Origin: Chloroflexota bacterium
GTDB lineage: Bacteria; Chloroflexota; Anaerolineae; UBA4142
Reading direction: 5' to 3'
DNA length: 64,000 bases
Assembly (NCBI GenBank): GCA_016219275.1
Contig: JACRBM010000096.1
Coordinates: 41,375 to 105,374, forward strand
Shown: in pieces, positions 1-7,231 of the stretch
How the letters are laid out: each line of letters begins with the position of its first letter
Numbering within the stretch: position 1 is the stretch's first letter
Made by a program: the position numbers and the translations under genes
The notes under the pieces: generated by a model
Database searches by the model: none
What the model was told of the DNA's origin: nothing
What the model saw: only the letters and a program-made list of their open reading frames with translations

Positions 1-1209
1 CTCACCTTTGAAGAGGCGCTTGCGGCGCGCGGACTCGTGCGGCTGGGCGAAATGAGTGTCAACGATAGTTTGGCGATCATTCGCGCGCATCTCACTGATC
101 CCGGCTGGCGCGAGACGATTCTGCTTTCCGTCGGCGTGTGGGGCTTGGTACGCGAAGAGTGGCGCAAAGCCGGTGAGGTTGCGCGTGCGATTCTTCAAGT
201 GGAATGCGACACCGAACACGCGGGCAAGAACATTCTGCTTGCGGGTGCGTGCCTCGAAGATGTAGGCGAACGGGGACTGGGGCGCGTCGCCGCGCAAGAA
301 ATCACCGATGCGCTCCTTGCCGCGTACCGGAACCGCGCACTCCCGCCCACCGTCCAACGCGATGCCGGGTTTATCCTGGGTCGAATCGGCTGGACGCCGC
401 CCGACTTGGACGCGTTCATTCCAATCCCGGCTGGCGAATTTCTGTACGGCGATGACAAACGCCGAATCAAGTTCGAGAAACCGTTTGCGATTGCCAAGTA
501 TCCAGTGACGAACCGGCAGTTTCGCAAGTTTGTCGAAGCGAAGGGGTACGACCGCCGCGAGTTATGGAGCGACGAAGGTTGGTCGTGGCGCACGGGAACC
601 TGGGATAGCCAAGCGCCGGATTATCTGAAGGATTGGCTTGCTAAGCGTCCGGCGGAACAACGGTGCGAACCATTTTGGTGGCACGATATAAAATGGAATA
701 ATCCGCTTGCGCCGGTGGTTGGCGTGTCTTGGTTTGAGGCAGAGGCATATTGCAATTGGTTGTCGAAAGAACTGGGCAAGCCGGTTCGTTTGCCGACCGA
801 AGAGGAATGGGAACGCGCCGCGCGGCACGTGGATGGACGCGCGTATCCGTGGGGGGATCGCTTTGATCACAATCGTTTGAGCGCGGCTGAATTTTGGGCG
901 GGCAAAGACAATTTAGATTGGAACAAGTGGTACGAAGCAAAGGGTTATGAAGTTGCCACTACAACCGTAGTTGGACAATTCCCGGAAGGAAATAGCCAAC
1001 CTGGGATCAGTGATCTCAGTGGAAATGTGTGGGAGTGGACTGGTTCGTGGTACGAAGACAAAAAAGAAAACCGCGTTGTCCGTGGCGGCTCGTGGAACAA
1101 TGGTGCGAGCGATGCGCGCTGTGCGTTTCGCCTCAGGGGTGTACCTGTTCTCTTCTACGGCAGTTTCGGTTTTCGGTTGTGTTCTCCTGGCTCTATTCCT
1201 GCATTCTGA
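1..1209 (+). CDS. Helical-repeat protein with C-terminal FGE-sulfatase (CLec-fold) domain, 5' end cut by window
   Basis: The frame is open from the first base, so the N-terminus lies outside the window. The first ~130 visible residues are helical, with the motif WRETILL, of the kind that links a NACHT/STAND ATPase to an FGE domain in other multidomain proteins. From about residue 135 the FGE-sulfatase fold is clear: IPIPAGEFLYGDD, YPVTNRQF, VSWFEAEAYCNWL, RLPTEEEWERAAR, GNVWEWTGSW, VVRGGSWNN and GFRLC. The usual FGE catalytic cysteine pair is not evident, so a ligand-binding CLec fold is more likely than an enzyme. The last 35 codons look like a diversified variable region. The ATPase part is inferred from family knowledge only. 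Confidence 0.85.
   Translation, partial: LTFEEALAARGLVRLGEMSVNDSLAIIRAHLTDPGWRETILLSVGVWGLVREEWRKAGEVARAILQVECDTEHAGKNILLAGACLEDVGERGLGRVAAQEITDALLAAYRNRALPPTVQRDAGFILGRIGWTPPDLDAFIPIPAGEFLYGDDKRRIKFEKPFAIAKYPVTNRQFRKFVEAKGYDRRELWSDEGWSWRTGTWDSQAPDYLKDWLAKRPAEQRCEPFWWHDIKWNNPLAPVVGVSWFEAEAYCNWLSKELGKPVRLPTEEEWERAARHVDGRAYPWGDRFDHNRLSAAEFWAGKDNLDWNKWYEAKGYEVATTTVVGQFPEGNSQPGISDLSGNVWEWTGSWYEDKKENRVVRGGSWNNGASDARCAFRLRGVPVLFYGSFGFRLCSPGSIPAF
1090..1200 (+). other. Candidate variable region (VR) of a diversity-generating retroelement
   Basis: After RGGSWNN the residues alternate between fixed framework positions (ARCA, R, R, FGFRLC) and unrelated residues (G, S, D, F, L, G, V, V, L, F, Y, G, S). 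These fall at the sites where retroelement target proteins of the CLec fold normally carry Asn codons in the template. Many of these codons end in C or T (GGT, AGC, GAT, TTT, CTC, GTT, TAC, GGC, AGT), as expected when AAC or AAT template codons are mutated at adenines. No template repeat or reverse transcriptase is visible in the window. Confidence 0.5.
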
Positions 1210-1253
1210 TTCCTGGGTTCTGATTGCTGGGGACTGGTTTCTAGGAAAGGGGC

Positions 1254-1285
1254 TTGGGGAAAACTACGTTTTCCCCAACTTTTTT
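1254..1285 (+). terminator. Intrinsic terminator after the FGE gene
   Basis: A perfect 11-bp stem (TTGGGGAAAAC / GTTTTCCCCAA) with a 3-nt loop is followed by CTTTTTT. It sits 45 bp past the stop codon. If the upstream gene is a retroelement target, this hairpin is also where a cruciform next to the mutagenic-homing site is expected. Confidence 0.8.
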
Positions 1286-1363
1286 GAAATCGGCTTATTC
1301 TTGTGGATATGGCATTTGATTAAGTGCACGTGTCGTGCTCGGTGCATGCGGAAGAGGAAAAGC

Positions 1364-1395
1364 AAACGGCGTCTCGTTTGAATGAGGCGCCGTTT
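1364..1395. terminator. Bidirectional hairpin between convergent genes
   Basis: AAACGGCGTCTC pairs with GAGGCGCCGTTT (one wobble) around an 8-nt loop. It lies between the rightward FGE gene and the leftward antitoxin gene and could end transcription in both directions. Confidence 0.6.
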
Positions 1396-1412
1396 CATTT
1401 GCTGAGAACGAT

Positions 1413-1715
1413 CTACCGTGTGGACTCAATCAGTTTGCGAATGGCTTTGGACAGGTTTTGATCGAGCGCGCGAAGCAGTTTGACGTGGGGTTTGGAGAAT
1501 GAGATCATGTGTCGTTCGACTGGCTCGGTCGCGGGCTTGCGCCCCGCGCCGGGACGCGCCCCACCGTGAGTGAACTTGACCCGTCCGGCAAAACGATTCG
1601 GTTTGGCTTTGCTATAGTCCAGATCGTAATGCGGTTTGAGTTCGTAATCGTCCAGTTCGGCAATGTGTTCGCCTGGACCGCTGGGGACGTGTTTAGAAAC
1701 GCGATTTTTCTTCAT
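1413..1715 (-). CDS. BrnA-type antitoxin paired with BrnT
   Basis: A 100-residue basic protein. The visible motifs are HIAELDDYEL near residue 20, THGGARPGAGRKP near residue 50, and a C-terminal helix ending AIRKLIESTR that fits a short DNA-binding antitoxin tail. The ATG at 1713-1715 lies inside the 3' end of the toxin gene, giving a 23-bp overlap typical of co-translated toxin-antitoxin genes. A longer in-frame extension upstream only shadows the toxin gene and was rejected. It is about half identical to the antitoxin at 7509-7805. Confidence 0.8.
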   Translation of the reverse strand: MKKNRVSKHVPSGPGEHIAELDDYELKPHYDLDYSKAKPNRFAGRVKFTHGGARPGAGRKPATEPVERHMISFSKPHVKLLRALDQNLSKAIRKLIESTR

Positions 1716-1992
1716 ACAGTTCATGCTCCTTTCCGTCAGCCAAGCGTGCGCTAATAATGCGGATGCGGTCGTGCGCGCGTTGGATGAACGAAATGAATAG
1801 CAAGCGCTTTCTATTAGAGTAACCGATAAGGATTTCGCGTGGCTCGTCATCCGAGTGCCATTCGTCGTCGAAGATATAGGCAAAGTTGTCGTCAAAAGCG
1901 GTTTGTGCTTCTTCAAAGCCAACTTTGTGATCCTTGAGGTTGCGCGCCGCTTTCGGGGCACTCCACTCGAATTCGATGTAAGCAGGTGGCAT
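1693..1992 (-). CDS. brnT: BrnT-family toxin (RelE-fold ribonuclease)
   Basis: 99 residues with the BrnT signature: IEFEWSAPKAARNLKDHKVGFEEAQTAF is the start region (the family's EWDxxKAxxNxxKHGVxFEEA pattern), followed by DEWHSDDEPREILIGYS and the C-terminal RIRIISARLA. BrnT proteins are ribosome-independent RNases neutralised by the downstream antitoxin. The toxin gene comes first, as is usual for brnTA. It has a close paralogue at 7232-7531. Confidence 0.9.
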   Translation of the reverse strand: MPPAYIEFEWSAPKAARNLKDHKVGFEEAQTAFDDNFAYIFDDEWHSDDEPREILIGYSNRKRLLFISFIQRAHDRIRIISARLADGKEHELYEEKSRF

Positions 1993-2038
1993 CGGTGCTC
2001 CTTTACATTTTGAATTATATTACAGTTTTTCAAGTGCG

Positions 2039-2221
2039 TCAAGCGAGGGTTGGAACCTGGAACCGATAGTCCATTCCATTCAATCCATACAGTCGAAAGT
2101 TGATCCGCGTCGTCTGCACGCGTGTCGTGTCATGACTGGGCCGCGTGAATTTTCGCGCGCGCAGAATCGCGACGCCAATGCCGTACACTTTCATGGCGTT
2201 GTGCGATTTGCCAGTCACCAT
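2039..2221 (-). CDS. Small hypothetical protein
   Basis: A 60-residue frame of normal composition just upstream of the brnT-type pair on the same strand, containing RINFRLYGLNGMDYRFQ near its end. No family is recognised and no strong ribosome site is seen. It may be a fragment of a longer lost gene. Confidence 0.25.
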   Translation of the reverse strand: MVTGKSHNAMKVYGIGVAILRARKFTRPSHDTTRVQTTRINFRLYGLNGMDYRFQVPTLA

Positions 2222-2409
2222 CTATTTGAGTAATTTGCTTACGGCGTGATTGGTAGTCAATGTGATTCTCAGGGCAGGGGAGTGTGGCGAACCGCGTTTT
2301 TGCAAATCGTCATATCGCATAATCGCTATTATATCGAGAACAGCCGTAGATGGCGAGTGGATATCCACAGCCGCTGAACCCATAACCACGAAAAATTTGC
2401 ATGGGCTGA
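2222..2409. other. Intergenic, no gene recognised
   Basis: No convincing gene is seen on either strand. The only structure is a short palindrome, GTGGATATCCAC, near 2357. Confidence 0.4.
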
Positions 2410-2526
2410 ATAGTAACAATCGCGACGGATGATCGTTTGTTGCGTCAAGCGAAACGGCTTGGCGCACAATTGCGTGTCCGGGTCGCCAATCCTTTGGCAT
2501 GGATTGAGGAGATGACAGAAAAATGA
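2410..2526 (+). pseudogene. C-terminal remnant of a PIN-like protein
   Basis: The frame after the stop at 2407-2409 reads VTIATDDRLLRQAKRLG and then VANPLAWIEEM. This resembles the last strand and helix of PIN-domain nucleases, with the TDD acidic cluster. The rest of the domain is missing upstream. The remnant ends in TGA overlapping the ATG of the next gene, as if the two were once a translationally coupled pair. Confidence 0.4.
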
Positions 2527-2735
2527 GCACACCCATAATGACTCAAGAACAAATCCGTGCGACTTGGCTAGCCGCACTCATGGAACGTCTCGGTCCTGAT
2601 GGGATGATTCGCTTCCTGCTACAGTTCGAAACTGGCTCAGGTGATTATTCCACGGAGCGGCATCGTTGGCTCGATCACCTAACCATTGACCAAGCGATTG
2701 AGCGAGTCCAACAGAACCAAGAGCCGGCGCAATAG
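2523..2735 (+). CDS. Small conserved hypothetical protein
   Basis: 70 residues with the segment MIRFLLQFETGSGDYSTERH followed by RWLDHLTIDQ. This pattern recalls small proteins often found beside toxin-antitoxin genes in cyanobacteria and Chloroflexi, but no function is known to me. GAGGAG at 2508-2513 lies 9 bp before the ATG, and the start overlaps the stop of the PIN-like remnant. Confidence 0.6.
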   Translation: MSTPIMTQEQIRATWLAALMERLGPDGMIRFLLQFETGSGDYSTERHRWLDHLTIDQAIERVQQNQEPAQ

Positions 2736-2812
2736 TGGTGTCCACAGACACGTTTGCCCAAGCGCAATTTTTGCGCTCGCTTCGGAAGATCGCCAACTTG
2801 CGCGCGCAAACG

Positions 2813-2845
2813 AAAAAGCACCGGCTCACTGCCAGTGCTTTTTTT
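2813..2845. terminator. Bidirectional intrinsic terminator
   Basis: AAAAAGCACCGGC pairs with GCCAGTGCTTTTT (one mismatch) and has A and T runs on the two sides. It separates the rightward gene ending at 2735 from the leftward group beginning above 2850. Confidence 0.8.
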
Positions 2846-2849
2846 CTTT

Positions 2850-3122
2850 CTACGCGTTTTTATGCTCCACCTCATCGCGCAGACCCAGTTCGTAGAACCG
2901 ACCCGGTTCGAGTCCCTCTGGATTGTCGGTCAGGTAGAGGACGACAAAGCACCCAGCGTTCTCGCCCAAGTTGAAATTGTGCGGCACTTTGCCCTTGATT
3001 CCCGCAAACTCGGCGACTATTTCAAGGTTCTTGGCTTGTGGCGCGACAAGCAACAGCATCACGTTCGTGCGTTCCAGCAACGCCCTAAGATTGGCGAGTT
3101 TTCTTGGGGGTCGTGCGGTCAA
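2850..3122 (-). CDS. Hypothetical phage-associated protein
   Basis: About 90 residues if the TTG at 3122 is used; an ATG at 3059 would give 69. The part after MLLLVAPQAKNLEIVAEF to the end has good coding composition, but no family is recognised. It overlaps the end of the upstream gene in another frame by up to 38 bp. A single frameshifted or fused protein is an alternative, because both frames look coding on their own side of about position 3110. Confidence 0.5.
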   Translation of the reverse strand: MTARPPRKLANLRALLERTNVMLLLVAPQAKNLEIVAEFAGIKGKVPHNFNLGENAGCFVVLYLTDNPEGLEPGRFYELGLRDEVEHKNA

Positions 3123-3345
3123 CGGATCGGGCGTCGGGGCGCTTGCCGATGTAGCGACTGGGTCGGTGTCGCCTTCCATTCTTGGTTTCTTCCCAGCGGA
3201 ATCGGTAGTAGATGCTTGTGACACGTTTGCCTCGATAGATTTTTGCTTCGATCCGTCCCCCCATTTCCAGCGGAGTTGCGAGTCGTCGTTCTTGGGGAGT
3301 CTCGTCAATATCGCTCAGATCGTCCCTCAAGTCTGCGCCCCCCAA
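3085..3345 (-). CDS. Hypothetical small basic phage-like protein
   Basis: 86 residues, rich in Arg and Lys, with the strand-rich segment KIYRGKRVTSIYYRFRWEE followed by GRRHRPSRYIGK. This composition is typical of small phage proteins. The start is uncertain: a TTG at 3345, or an ATG at 3264 that keeps only this core. It lies downstream of the membrane protein at 3381-4112 on the same strand. Confidence 0.5.
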   Translation of the reverse strand: MGGADLRDDLSDIDETPQERRLATPLEMGGRIEAKIYRGKRVTSIYYRFRWEETKNGRRHRPSRYIGKRPDARSVDRTTPKKTRQS

Positions 3346-3380
3346 AGCAAAACTTTGGGGAGCTTGACTTGCGGGACTGA

Positions 3381-4112
3381 TTAGTTTGGGGCTTCGCCAG
3401 CTTTAGCGTCACTACCGAACGCTCTTTGGGGACCACCGATCGGTGGAGTCGCGGGACGATTGCCTTGTCCGTTGCCGGGTGGAGTTATTGGCGCGCGATT
3501 GCTTTGTCCGTTGCCGCCCGGCTTGGCGTTGAGCATCCGTTCGGTCTGTCCGAGCACTTCGCCGCGCAGTTGACCGGCGTACTGCTTCGCCTTTTCGTCC
3601 GCAATCGCGGTCATTTCATCCTTGAGTTGCTGATACGCCATATCGCGGATCGTGTCGGAGTGTCCGCCGATCTTGATCGAGTGCAGCACTTCCGGCGACG
3701 TGATATAGTCGGCGATCTTGGCGATGAGATTGACCGCCGTCGCAATGCCGACCAACGCGACCGGAGCCGCTTTGTCCATCATGCCCGCGCCCGTGGCGTT
3801 CGTCACGTCCGACAGGAACGCGATCAGCACGAAGAACGTATCGAGCACCGCGGCGACGATGGACACGGCTTTTTGCGGCGTGCCTTCCGCCTTTTTGACA
3901 AAGTTGAAGAACCAGTAGAGCATCCCGCCTTCAAAGATCACCAATCCCAGCACTGGGATGACGAACTTGAGTACCGAATTGTCTTCGGCGACCGTGGTGT
4001 AGAGAATGTGCCACGACCGATAACCAGTCCAACCGAGCACGACCAAGCCGAACAGCCAACCGATCCCGTTGATCACCAACGCCGAGATCGAACCCGCCGT
4101 ACCCTTTTTCAT
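3381..4112 (-). CDS. Four-helix membrane protein with disordered Pro/Gly/Asn tail
   Basis: 243 residues. Predicted membrane segments lie at about residues 9-30, 46-71, 83-104 and 113-135. A charged helix follows (about 155-195), then a low-complexity tail with repeats of PPGNGQGNRP type. Its start overlaps the stop of the gene at 4109-4333 by 4 bp, so the two are coupled. No family is recognised. Its place opposite the phage late operon suggests a phage or host-interaction function, but this is inference. Confidence 0.7.
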   Translation of the reverse strand: MKKGTAGSISALVINGIGWLFGLVVLGWTGYRSWHILYTTVAEDNSVLKFVIPVLGLVIFEGGMLYWFFNFVKKAEGTPQKAVSIVAAVLDTFFVLIAFLSDVTNATGAGMMDKAAPVALVGIATAVNLIAKIADYITSPEVLHSIKIGGHSDTIRDMAYQQLKDEMTAIADEKAKQYAGQLRGEVLGQTERMLNAKPGGNGQSNRAPITPPGNGQGNRPATPPIGGPQRAFGSDAKAGEAPN

Positions 4113-4333
4113 GTTGACCCTCCCAGTTTGGCGAGAACTTGACGCAAAAGTTCTGCCAACATTTTAACTTGCCCTTCAACTCGCGCGAGCCGAGCTGAAA
4201 CCGTTGGAATCCCGATACGCTCGCGGATCGCATCCTTGACGAATTCGCTCGCTTCGCCGTCGCTCAGGTCGTCAAGCACCTTGGCGATGTCCTGGTCATC
4301 CTCGCCCAGGCGAAATTTGAAAAACCTGCGCAT
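4109..4333 (-). CDS. Small regulator-like protein with coiled-coil tail
   Basis: 74 residues: MRRFFKFRLGEDDQDIAKVL, then a helix DGEASEFVKDAIRERIGI that resembles the helix-turn-helix part of ribbon-helix-helix proteins, then a heptad-like C-terminal helix (ARLARVEGQVKMLAELLRQV). The ATG at 4331-4333 follows GGGGAG. It is the first gene of the leftward group and its promoter overlaps the palindrome at 4386-4405. This makes it the natural candidate for the protein that binds there, although that is not shown. Confidence 0.6.
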   Translation of the reverse strand: MRRFFKFRLGEDDQDIAKVLDDLSDGEASEFVKDAIRERIGIPTVSARLARVEGQVKMLAELLRQVLAKLGGST

Positions 4334-4363
4334 CCTGGCTCCCCGTTGCAACAGTGTGCCCAC

Positions 4364-4392
4364 AGTGTACCATATTACACAAAACGTGTCAA
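4364..4392 (-). promoter_or_regulatory. Sigma-70-type promoter of the leftward group
   Basis: On the minus strand TTGACA (4387-4392), a 17-bp spacer and TACACT (4364-4369). The -35 box lies inside the left arm of the palindrome at 4386-4405. Confidence 0.7.
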
Positions 4393-4405
4393 TACATATT
4401 GACAC
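4386..4405. promoter_or_regulatory. Palindromic operator between divergent promoters
   Basis: Perfect 8-bp arms GTGTCAAT / ATTGACAC separated by ACAT. Each arm contains the -35 box of one of two back-to-back promoters, so one bound dimer would block both the leftward group and the phage structural operon. Confidence 0.7.
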
Positions 4406-4427
4406 AACTCGTGGAAAGTGATATACA
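4399..4427 (+). promoter_or_regulatory. Sigma-70-type promoter of the phage structural operon
   Basis: TTGACA (4399-4404), a 17-bp spacer and TATACA (4422-4427). Transcription would begin about 4433-4435, within a few bases of the portal ATG at 4436, which implies a leaderless or nearly leaderless message. Confidence 0.65.
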
Positions 4428-4435
4428 TAGAATCA

Positions 4436-6664
4436 ATGGCGCGCGTGAAGACCTCCCTCAAAACCAAACCGGCTAGCCCATCTCCCGCGACGGTTCCAGT
4501 GACCAAGGACGAACTGTACGCGCGAGTGGGCGCTTCGCCATTTTTCAAGGGCGAAGCAGAGTCGGCGTCGCGGATCATCGCGTCGCTCGGCGGCGTGCGC
4601 GATGCGCTCGACGGGAAAGCAAGTCCGCAAAATGCGATTGAGGCGCTGGCGACAGCGATGGACGAAACGTATGCGGCGATGACTTCGGCATCCCAGGAAG
4701 CGCAGCCGCCGCCGTCGGAGTGGTTGGCGGGTTTTCGCTTCGTGGACTATCTCTACAAAACGAACGGGGACATCGCGCAGACCATCGATATTCCCACTGA
4801 CATGCTTTGCAAACAAGTGCATTACTCGTGCGATGACGATGGCGCGCAACATGCCTGGCAAGAGTTGTGGGGTGGGGTAGATGCGCCGGGGTTGCTGGGT
4901 ATTGATATTACCGCGCTGTTCGAAGAATTCTTCTACGAGAACGAAACCTACTTCAACACGTTTCCCCTCGAAATCTGGAACGGGGACACCCCAGTTGGGA
5001 TCGCCATGCTTGAGCCGCATTCGATGTGGGTCGGGCGAAGCGTGACCAACAACTTTGGCTACTCGTTGATGATGCCCGGCAAGTTCGAAGAAGCCAAGTT
5101 CAAGGATATGGTTCATCCGTTGGCGTACAGTTCGTTTGTCGTGGATCAAAATGTGCAAACTGGGCGGTACACGCGTGTACCAATTGCCCCTGAAAGTATG
5201 CGTCCGATCTACGGACGCAAGTTTGCGTTCCAGCGTTACGCGACGCCGCTCTTGATGAAGTGCGGTCGCAATGCGCTCAATCGTTTGATGAACGAGGAAC
5301 TGCGACGTGGAACGACCGAAGGTTTTCTGAATCAGATCTTGTTGATCACCGTCGGCGCGAAAGAGGACTCGCCGCAAGTTATCAAGTCCAAGATCAATCA
5401 GATGAATAGCAAGATGGCGGCGCAAAAGAACGAGCGCACTGGTTTGCTCGTGTCGGACTATACGACCAAAGGCGAGATTCTTGCGCCCAAGAGCGTTGAA
5501 GAACTGATGGGCACGGCGACGTGGGCGGAAATTACGCAGGCGATTTTCCGCGACCTGGGTTTCAGTGTTTTCTTTTTGACAGGCGAGTTACCCGGCACGA
5601 ATCCACGCGGCGGCGCGCAAATGGAGATCAACGTTCAATTTGCGATCGAACGTTGGAAACACAAGCAGCGCAAAATCCTAGAGTGGTTCGCCTACTTTTC
5701 GCGCAAGTTCGCGTTGCGTCAAAAGAGCCATGCGCTATTGAAATACCTACCCAAGTTTTCGATGGACCAGATCGGCATTGAGCAGACCCAGGCAATCAAA
5801 GAGCGGATCGTTCCAATGTACATGGCGGGACTGCTCGATCCCCAGCAAGCCCTAGCGGGAGCCGGGTATAACTATAGTCTGGTCGTGAAGAACAAGCGCG
5901 AAGCGGCGGCAAACGCAGAACTCTTTGAGCCGCCTACCATCTACAAACAAGAAGCGATCAACTCGAATGGCGATTCGAAAGAGACGGCGTTTTCCCCGCG
6001 TGGACGCCAACCCGACGCACAAAACCTGGACCGCATCAATGCGGCGCGTAACCCAGTGAAAGACTCGGCGCGCGATTGGACTGACGAGATCAATACGCAA
6101 TTCGACGCGATGGTTGTCAGCGGCGACCGCGTTGCGTTTGCCAACTGGATGAAGGCGCAACTGCGTGAACGACTCGATCAGGCGTATGCCGACGGCGTGC
6201 AGCGTGGCGGCGGGAGTGAGATTGACGCCCAGTGGCGCGACGCGACTCCTTACGGCGCAAACTTTCACCTTGGTCGGATGGATGGATTCGCACCGGCATT
6301 GATTGCCGCCGCGTCCGAAGACTTGGAGTACTTGCGTTATCGTGCGCTGCTGTATTCGAGTGCGTCGCGCACGCTGTATTTGCTGGGCTATCAGCAAGCG
6401 ATGAAAGGGCAGGGCGCAAAGAGTTGGCAACGCGTGACGCACTCGGAATTATCCGAGTCGGGACCGTGCCCCAAGTGCATCGCAGACTCGGCGCAAATCC
6501 ATCCGATTGACGAGCCATACTTTGAGTTACACGCGCATTCGATTTGTTCGGCGCAAACGGTTGACTTTCACTTTGGCGCGCGCCCGCGCGCGTCGGCGCC
6601 ATTGCCAGATTACGGCGCGATGACCGTTCATCGGTTGCGGAGGTTTCCAACAGCACAAGGGTAA
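4436..6664 (+). CDS. Phage portal protein fused to Mu F-like head morphogenesis domain
   Basis: 742 residues. The first ~480 have portal character: FRFVDYLYKTNGDIAQTIDIP near the start, acidic and hydrophobic segments, and the conserved-looking stretch GELPGTNPRGGAQMEI near residue 390. Residues about 600-735 match the SPP1 gp7/Mu F minor head protein pattern: SGPCPKCIADSAQIHPI followed by the His/Cys cluster HAHSICSAQ. Portals are usually 400-550 residues, so this is a fusion of two normally separate genes. The ATG at 4436 has no Shine-Dalgarno site and lies at the predicted transcription start; a GTG at 4418 is the alternative. No terminase gene precedes it. Confidence 0.8.
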   Translation: MARVKTSLKTKPASPSPATVPVTKDELYARVGASPFFKGEAESASRIIASLGGVRDALDGKASPQNAIEALATAMDETYAAMTSASQEAQPPPSEWLAGFRFVDYLYKTNGDIAQTIDIPTDMLCKQVHYSCDDDGAQHAWQELWGGVDAPGLLGIDITALFEEFFYENETYFNTFPLEIWNGDTPVGIAMLEPHSMWVGRSVTNNFGYSLMMPGKFEEAKFKDMVHPLAYSSFVVDQNVQTGRYTRVPIAPESMRPIYGRKFAFQRYATPLLMKCGRNALNRLMNEELRRGTTEGFLNQILLITVGAKEDSPQVIKSKINQMNSKMAAQKNERTGLLVSDYTTKGEILAPKSVEELMGTATWAEITQAIFRDLGFSVFFLTGELPGTNPRGGAQMEINVQFAIERWKHKQRKILEWFAYFSRKFALRQKSHALLKYLPKFSMDQIGIEQTQAIKERIVPMYMAGLLDPQQALAGAGYNYSLVVKNKREAAANAELFEPPTIYKQEAINSNGDSKETAFSPRGRQPDAQNLDRINAARNPVKDSARDWTDEINTQFDAMVVSGDRVAFANWMKAQLRERLDQAYADGVQRGGGSEIDAQWRDATPYGANFHLGRMDGFAPALIAAASEDLEYLRYRALLYSSASRTLYLLGYQQAMKGQGAKSWQRVTHSELSESGPCPKCIADSAQIHPIDEPYFELHAHSICSAQTVDFHFGARPRASAPLPDYGAMTVHRLRRFPTAQG

Positions 6665-6684
6665 GCGATCAAGGGAGGGGGCAA

Positions 6685-6993
6685 GTGATTACAGGGTGCA
6701 ATGTGCATTTCGTCGGCAAGACGGGCAAGCATTATCTCGCCACGATCGAGCAAGAACATTACGATTGGAAAAGCAAAACGGTCTCAGTGGATTTAATCGT
6801 CTTCGTGCGCGAGTTACAATCGGTCAAATTCTTGAGCGGCGTTCGGATGGACCAGGACGACAAAGCGCCGGGGACATTTCACTGGATTGAAGACTGGGGC
6901 GCACCGCCAACCTTTGAAGAATTGAGTAAACCAAATGACGAGCACAGCGGCGACGCTGGTTCAGCAAATCTACAACCATCTCAAGCGCAATGA
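6685..6993 (+). CDS. Hypothetical phage protein
   Basis: 102 residues starting at a GTG after a very strong ribosome site (AGGGAGGGGG, 6672-6681). The sequence GCNVHFVGKTGKHYLATIEQ suggests a small beta-rich fold; the tail is disordered. It lies between the portal and the toxin-antitoxin insertion. No family is recognised. Confidence 0.65.
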   Translation: MITGCNVHFVGKTGKHYLATIEQEHYDWKSKTVSVDLIVFVRELQSVKFLSGVRMDQDDKAPGTFHWIEDWGAPPTFEELSKPNDEHSGDAGSANLQPSQAQ

Positions 6994-7150
6994 GCACGAC
7001 TTGAACACGACCTTGCACGGCGAACTCATGGTGACGTTCGCGCACGGAGCCGTCACTAAGGTGGAATTGCTCAAGCGCGCGAACGTATCTGCCGATCCGA
7101 ATGCAACGCTATCGGCGGCGATGCCGACCAAACCCACGTCAACCACGTAG
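6935..7150 (+). CDS. Hypothetical phage protein
   Basis: 71 residues. An N-terminal helix (TLVQQIYNHLKRNEHDLNTT) is followed by HGELMVTFAHGAVTKVELLK and a short Thr/Pro tail. It overlaps the previous gene by 59 bp in another frame, and both frames look coding. It is shaped like a small helix-strand regulator, but no family is recognised. Confidence 0.55.
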   Translation: MTSTAATLVQQIYNHLKRNEHDLNTTLHGELMVTFAHGAVTKVELLKRANVSADPNATLSAAMPTKPTSTT

Positions 7151-7167
7151 ACCTCCAAAATTCATGC

Positions 7168-7196
7168 TTGACGACCTCGATTATATATGATACAAT
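7168..7196 (+). promoter_or_regulatory. Promoter of the internal toxin-antitoxin pair
   Basis: TTGACG (7168-7173), 17-bp spacer, TACAAT (7191-7196). It lies 36 bp before the toxin start and gives the pair expression independent of the phage operon. Confidence 0.75.
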
Positions 7197-7231
7197 CAAG
7201 ATATCGAAACCGCTGGAGCAAACCGCGAAGC

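Noticed and set aside
971..1381. A 136-codon rightward frame over the end of the FGE gene
   Set aside because: It overlaps the FGE domain almost fully in another frame and its C-terminus runs through the terminator hairpin.
3381..4112. Holin for the phage module
   Set aside because: Four long helices, 243 residues and a long disordered tail on the opposite strand from the late genes do not fit a holin.
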